Shown: piece by piece, positions 3,965 to 5,142 of the stretch
Numbering within the stretch: position 1 is the stretch's first letter
Layout of the letters: every line of letters starts with the position of its first letter
Assembly: GCA_009691925.1 (NCBI GenBank)
Contig: SIAG01000310.1
Coordinates: forward strand, 1 to 5,142
Length of the DNA stretch: 5,142 nt
Source of the DNA: Planctomycetaceae bacterium
GTDB lineage: Bacteria > Planctomycetota > Planctomycetia > Pirellulales > UBA1268
Direction of reading: 5' to 3'
Notes under the pieces: model-generated
What the model saw: only the letters and a program-made list of their open reading frames with translations
Told to the model about the DNA's origin: nothing
Database searches by the model: none
Made by a program: the position numbers and the translations under genes

Positions 3965-4873
3965 TCACTCGCCGGCGAGGACGACGCGGAAGCCACCGGA
4001 GAAGTCGGTGAACGAAGAAACGTTTTTGTTGCGATCGGCGGAGCGGCAGCGGGCCGGGTCGTAGCCCCAGCCTCCGCCGCGCAGCACCTTGAACGTTCCC
4101 GTCGACGGTCCCAGCGGATCGTCGCCACCGGCGAGCACCGGCTTGTACCAGTCCGAGCACCACTCGTAGACGTTGCCGTGCATGTCGCAGAGGCCCCAGG
4201 GATTGGGTTTTTTGAGGCCGACGCGGTGGGCGTAGGCCTCCTTGCGATCGCCAGTGTTGCCGTAGTGCCAGGCATGGTCGTCGAGCTTGCGCGGATCGGC
4301 GCCGAATGACCACGCCGACTTCGTGCCGGCGCGGCAGGCATACTCCCACTCCGCCTCCGTCGGCAGCCGGTAGTGCTCCCCCTTCTCGAGCCATCCCCCG
4401 CCGCGTTCCAGCGTGGTCAGCTTGCGGCAGAAGGCGACCGCGTCGTGCCAGTCGACATACACCGCCGGCGCGTCATTCCCATCGACGACACACCGCTGCC
4501 CCTTCCATGGCTCCGACTTCATCACCGCCTTCCACTCGGCCTTGGTGACGACCGTGCGGCCGAGGAGGAACGGATGATGGATCGTGACGCGCTGCTGGGC
4601 TTCGTCGGTGCCGCGCCCCCTCTCCTTGAGCGGGCTCCCCATCGTGAAGCTGCCGGCGGGGATCGGCACGAGCTTCATCCCCACCGAGTTGACGCCGGGC
4701 CGGCTGGCGACGGCGCGGAGCGCTGGTGTTGCCGCGTCGGGCTTCTTCGGGGGGGCCTTCGCCCGCGGCGCGACCTTCTTATCCGCGCGCTTCTTACCGG
4801 CCTGGGCCGCGGCTGGGACAGCCGGCTTCTTGGCCGTGGAAGTCTTCGCGGCCGTCGTTTTCTTGGGGGCCAT
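3965..4873 (-). CDS. SUMF1/FGE-fold protein with Lys/Ala-rich N-terminal tail
   Basis: A 302-residue protein with a formylglycine-generating-enzyme (SUMF1, C-type-lectin-like) domain at about 62-300. Recognisable blocks are NSVGMKLVPIPAGSFTMGS (62-80), YRLPTEAEWEYACRAG (168-183), WGLCDMHGNVYEWCSDWY (226-243), VLRGGGW (263-269) and the ending GGFRVV. True FGEs oxidise a sulfatase cysteine using two Cys after RGGS. Here the first position is Tyr271 and only the second, Cys276, is kept, so sulfatase activation is unlikely and a binding or other role is more probable. The first ~50 residues are Lys/Ala/Pro-rich (12 Lys by residue 44), histone-H1-like and without a signal peptide, suggesting a cytoplasmic, possibly nucleic-acid-binding tail. 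The ATG at 4873 has GGAG 7 nt upstream, partly within a hairpin. The upstream gene on the same strand ends 75 nt away. Catalytic loss is read from motif alignment by eye. Confidence 0.93.
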   Translation of the reverse strand: MAPKKTTAAKTSTAKKPAVPAAAQAGKKRADKKVAPRAKAPPKKPDAATPALRAVASRPGVNSVGMKLVPIPAGSFTMGSPLKERGRGTDEAQQRVTIHHPFLLGRTVVTKAEWKAVMKSEPWKGQRCVVDGNDAPAVYVDWHDAVAFCRKLTTLERGGGWLEKGEHYRLPTEAEWEYACRAGTKSAWSFGADPRKLDDHAWHYGNTGDRKEAYAHRVGLKKPNPWGLCDMHGNVYEWCSDWYKPVLAGGDDPLGPSTGTFKVLRGGGWGYDPARCRSADRNKNVSSFTDFSGGFRVVLAGE

Positions 4874-4874
4874 C

Positions 4875-4904
4875 GGGTTGCTCCGGAGAGAGGTGGGGCA
4901 ACCC
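4875..4904 (-). promoter_or_regulatory. Hairpin covering the SUMF1-gene ribosome-binding region
   Basis: On the minus strand, GGGTTGC (4904-4898) and GCAACCC (4881-4875) are perfect 7-bp inverted arms. The 3' arm fills the spacer between the Shine-Dalgarno GGAG (4884-4881) and the ATG at 4873. After one mismatch, two further G-C pairs (4896/4883 and 4895/4884) would tie up the GG of the Shine-Dalgarno. Folding would therefore mask ribosome binding. No T-tract follows, so termination is unlikely. The structure is seen in the sequence; translational control is inferred. Confidence 0.5.
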
Positions 4905-4948
4905 TATTTCACTCGCTCCCCGGCCGGCACACAACCGCCCCCGCCGGA

Positions 4949-5142
4949 TCACTCCTCCTCGATGTGGAGGCGGTGCATGATCCGATGGCCGAACGGCGCG
5001 ACGACCAGCGACGCCACGCCGATGAAGACGAGCCCGGAAAAGAGGGCATAGAACGACGCAAACAATTTCCCCGCCGGAGACGTCATAGGGTCGACCGGCC
5101 CCATCCCGCCGAGGATCATCGACGCATTGAGAAGCGCATCGA
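4949..5142 (-). CDS. C-terminal end of a small membrane protein (5' partial)
   Basis: A frame open from the window edge to a TGA at 4951-4949 encodes at least 64 residues. The first visible part is DALLNASMILGGMGPVDP, followed by one clear membrane segment (LFASFYALFSGLVFIGVASLVV) and then a basic tail APFGHRIMHRLHIEEE. A Gly/Met-rich segment before a helix and a short His/Arg tail resemble small conserved membrane proteins sometimes labelled two-pore-domain channel-like. That resemblance is from memory and not tested, so no function is claimed. The start codon lies beyond 5142. The SUMF1 gene follows 75 nt downstream on the same strand, so the two may be co-transcribed. Confidence 0.8.
   Translation of the reverse strand, partial: DALLNASMILGGMGPVDPMTSPAGKLFASFYALFSGLVFIGVASLVVAPFGHRIMHRLHIEEE

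Noticed and set aside
3469..4341. Minus-strand open frame (290 residues) opposite the secreted-protein gene
   Set aside because: The Arg/Pro/Ala/Thr-rich translation has no domain. The plus strand encodes a clean signal peptide and repeats conserved at the amino-acid level, so the minus frame is a shadow.

Overview
The window is GC-rich bacterial DNA with tightly packed genes. It probably comes from a planctomycete or a related Gram-negative lineage. That assignment is inference. It rests on an SUMF1 (formylglycine-generating-enzyme fold) protein whose domain opens with a 'NSVGMKLVPIPAGSF'-type sequence, on a secreted Gly/Pro/Tyr-rich small protein, and on starts with weak or absent Shine-Dalgarno sequences. 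No marker gene settles the taxonomy.

Left part (1-3150): a MacAB-type export module. The plus strand carries the C-terminal ~390 residues of a periplasmic adaptor (MacA/HlyD family, start outside the window). A 410-residue MacB/FtsX-type permease without its own ATPase domain follows 39 nt later. The matching ATP-binding subunit (237 residues, all ABC motifs intact) lies on the opposite strand, tail to tail with the permease, and the two coding ends overlap by 10 nt. The adaptor, permease and ATPase should work together, with ATP hydrolysis in the cytoplasm driving the permease and the adaptor bridging to an outer-membrane channel. The adaptor has the Arg-x3-Leu-x6-Ser tip motif used to dock onto TolC-type channels. 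The ATPase is transcribed separately, which is unusual for such modules.

Middle part (3151-3964): a 327-nt divergent intergenic region with no convincing gene. It holds two short tandem repeats and several small inverted repeats. It presumably carries the promoters of the ATPase (leftward) and of a 138-residue secreted protein (rightward). The secreted protein has a clean signal peptide and a mature part rich in Gly, Pro and aromatics. It contains no Asp, Glu or Lys and ends in an Arg-rich tail. A strong 13-bp stem-loop separates its end from the convergent gene that follows.

Right part (3965-5142): a leftward SUMF1-domain protein with a Lys/Ala/Pro-rich histone-like N-terminal tail. It lacks one of the two catalytic cysteines of true formylglycine-generating enzymes. 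Its start region can fold into a hairpin that occupies the ribosome-binding region. Upstream on the same strand is the C-terminal end of a small membrane protein that runs off the window.

No rRNA, tRNA, CRISPR array, insertion sequence or phage gene was found. The points most worth a second look are the split convergent transporter, the acid-free secreted protein, the SUMF1 protein with its tail, missing cysteine and C-terminal region resembling diversity-generating-retroelement targets, and the stem-loops and repeats around the starts and ends.
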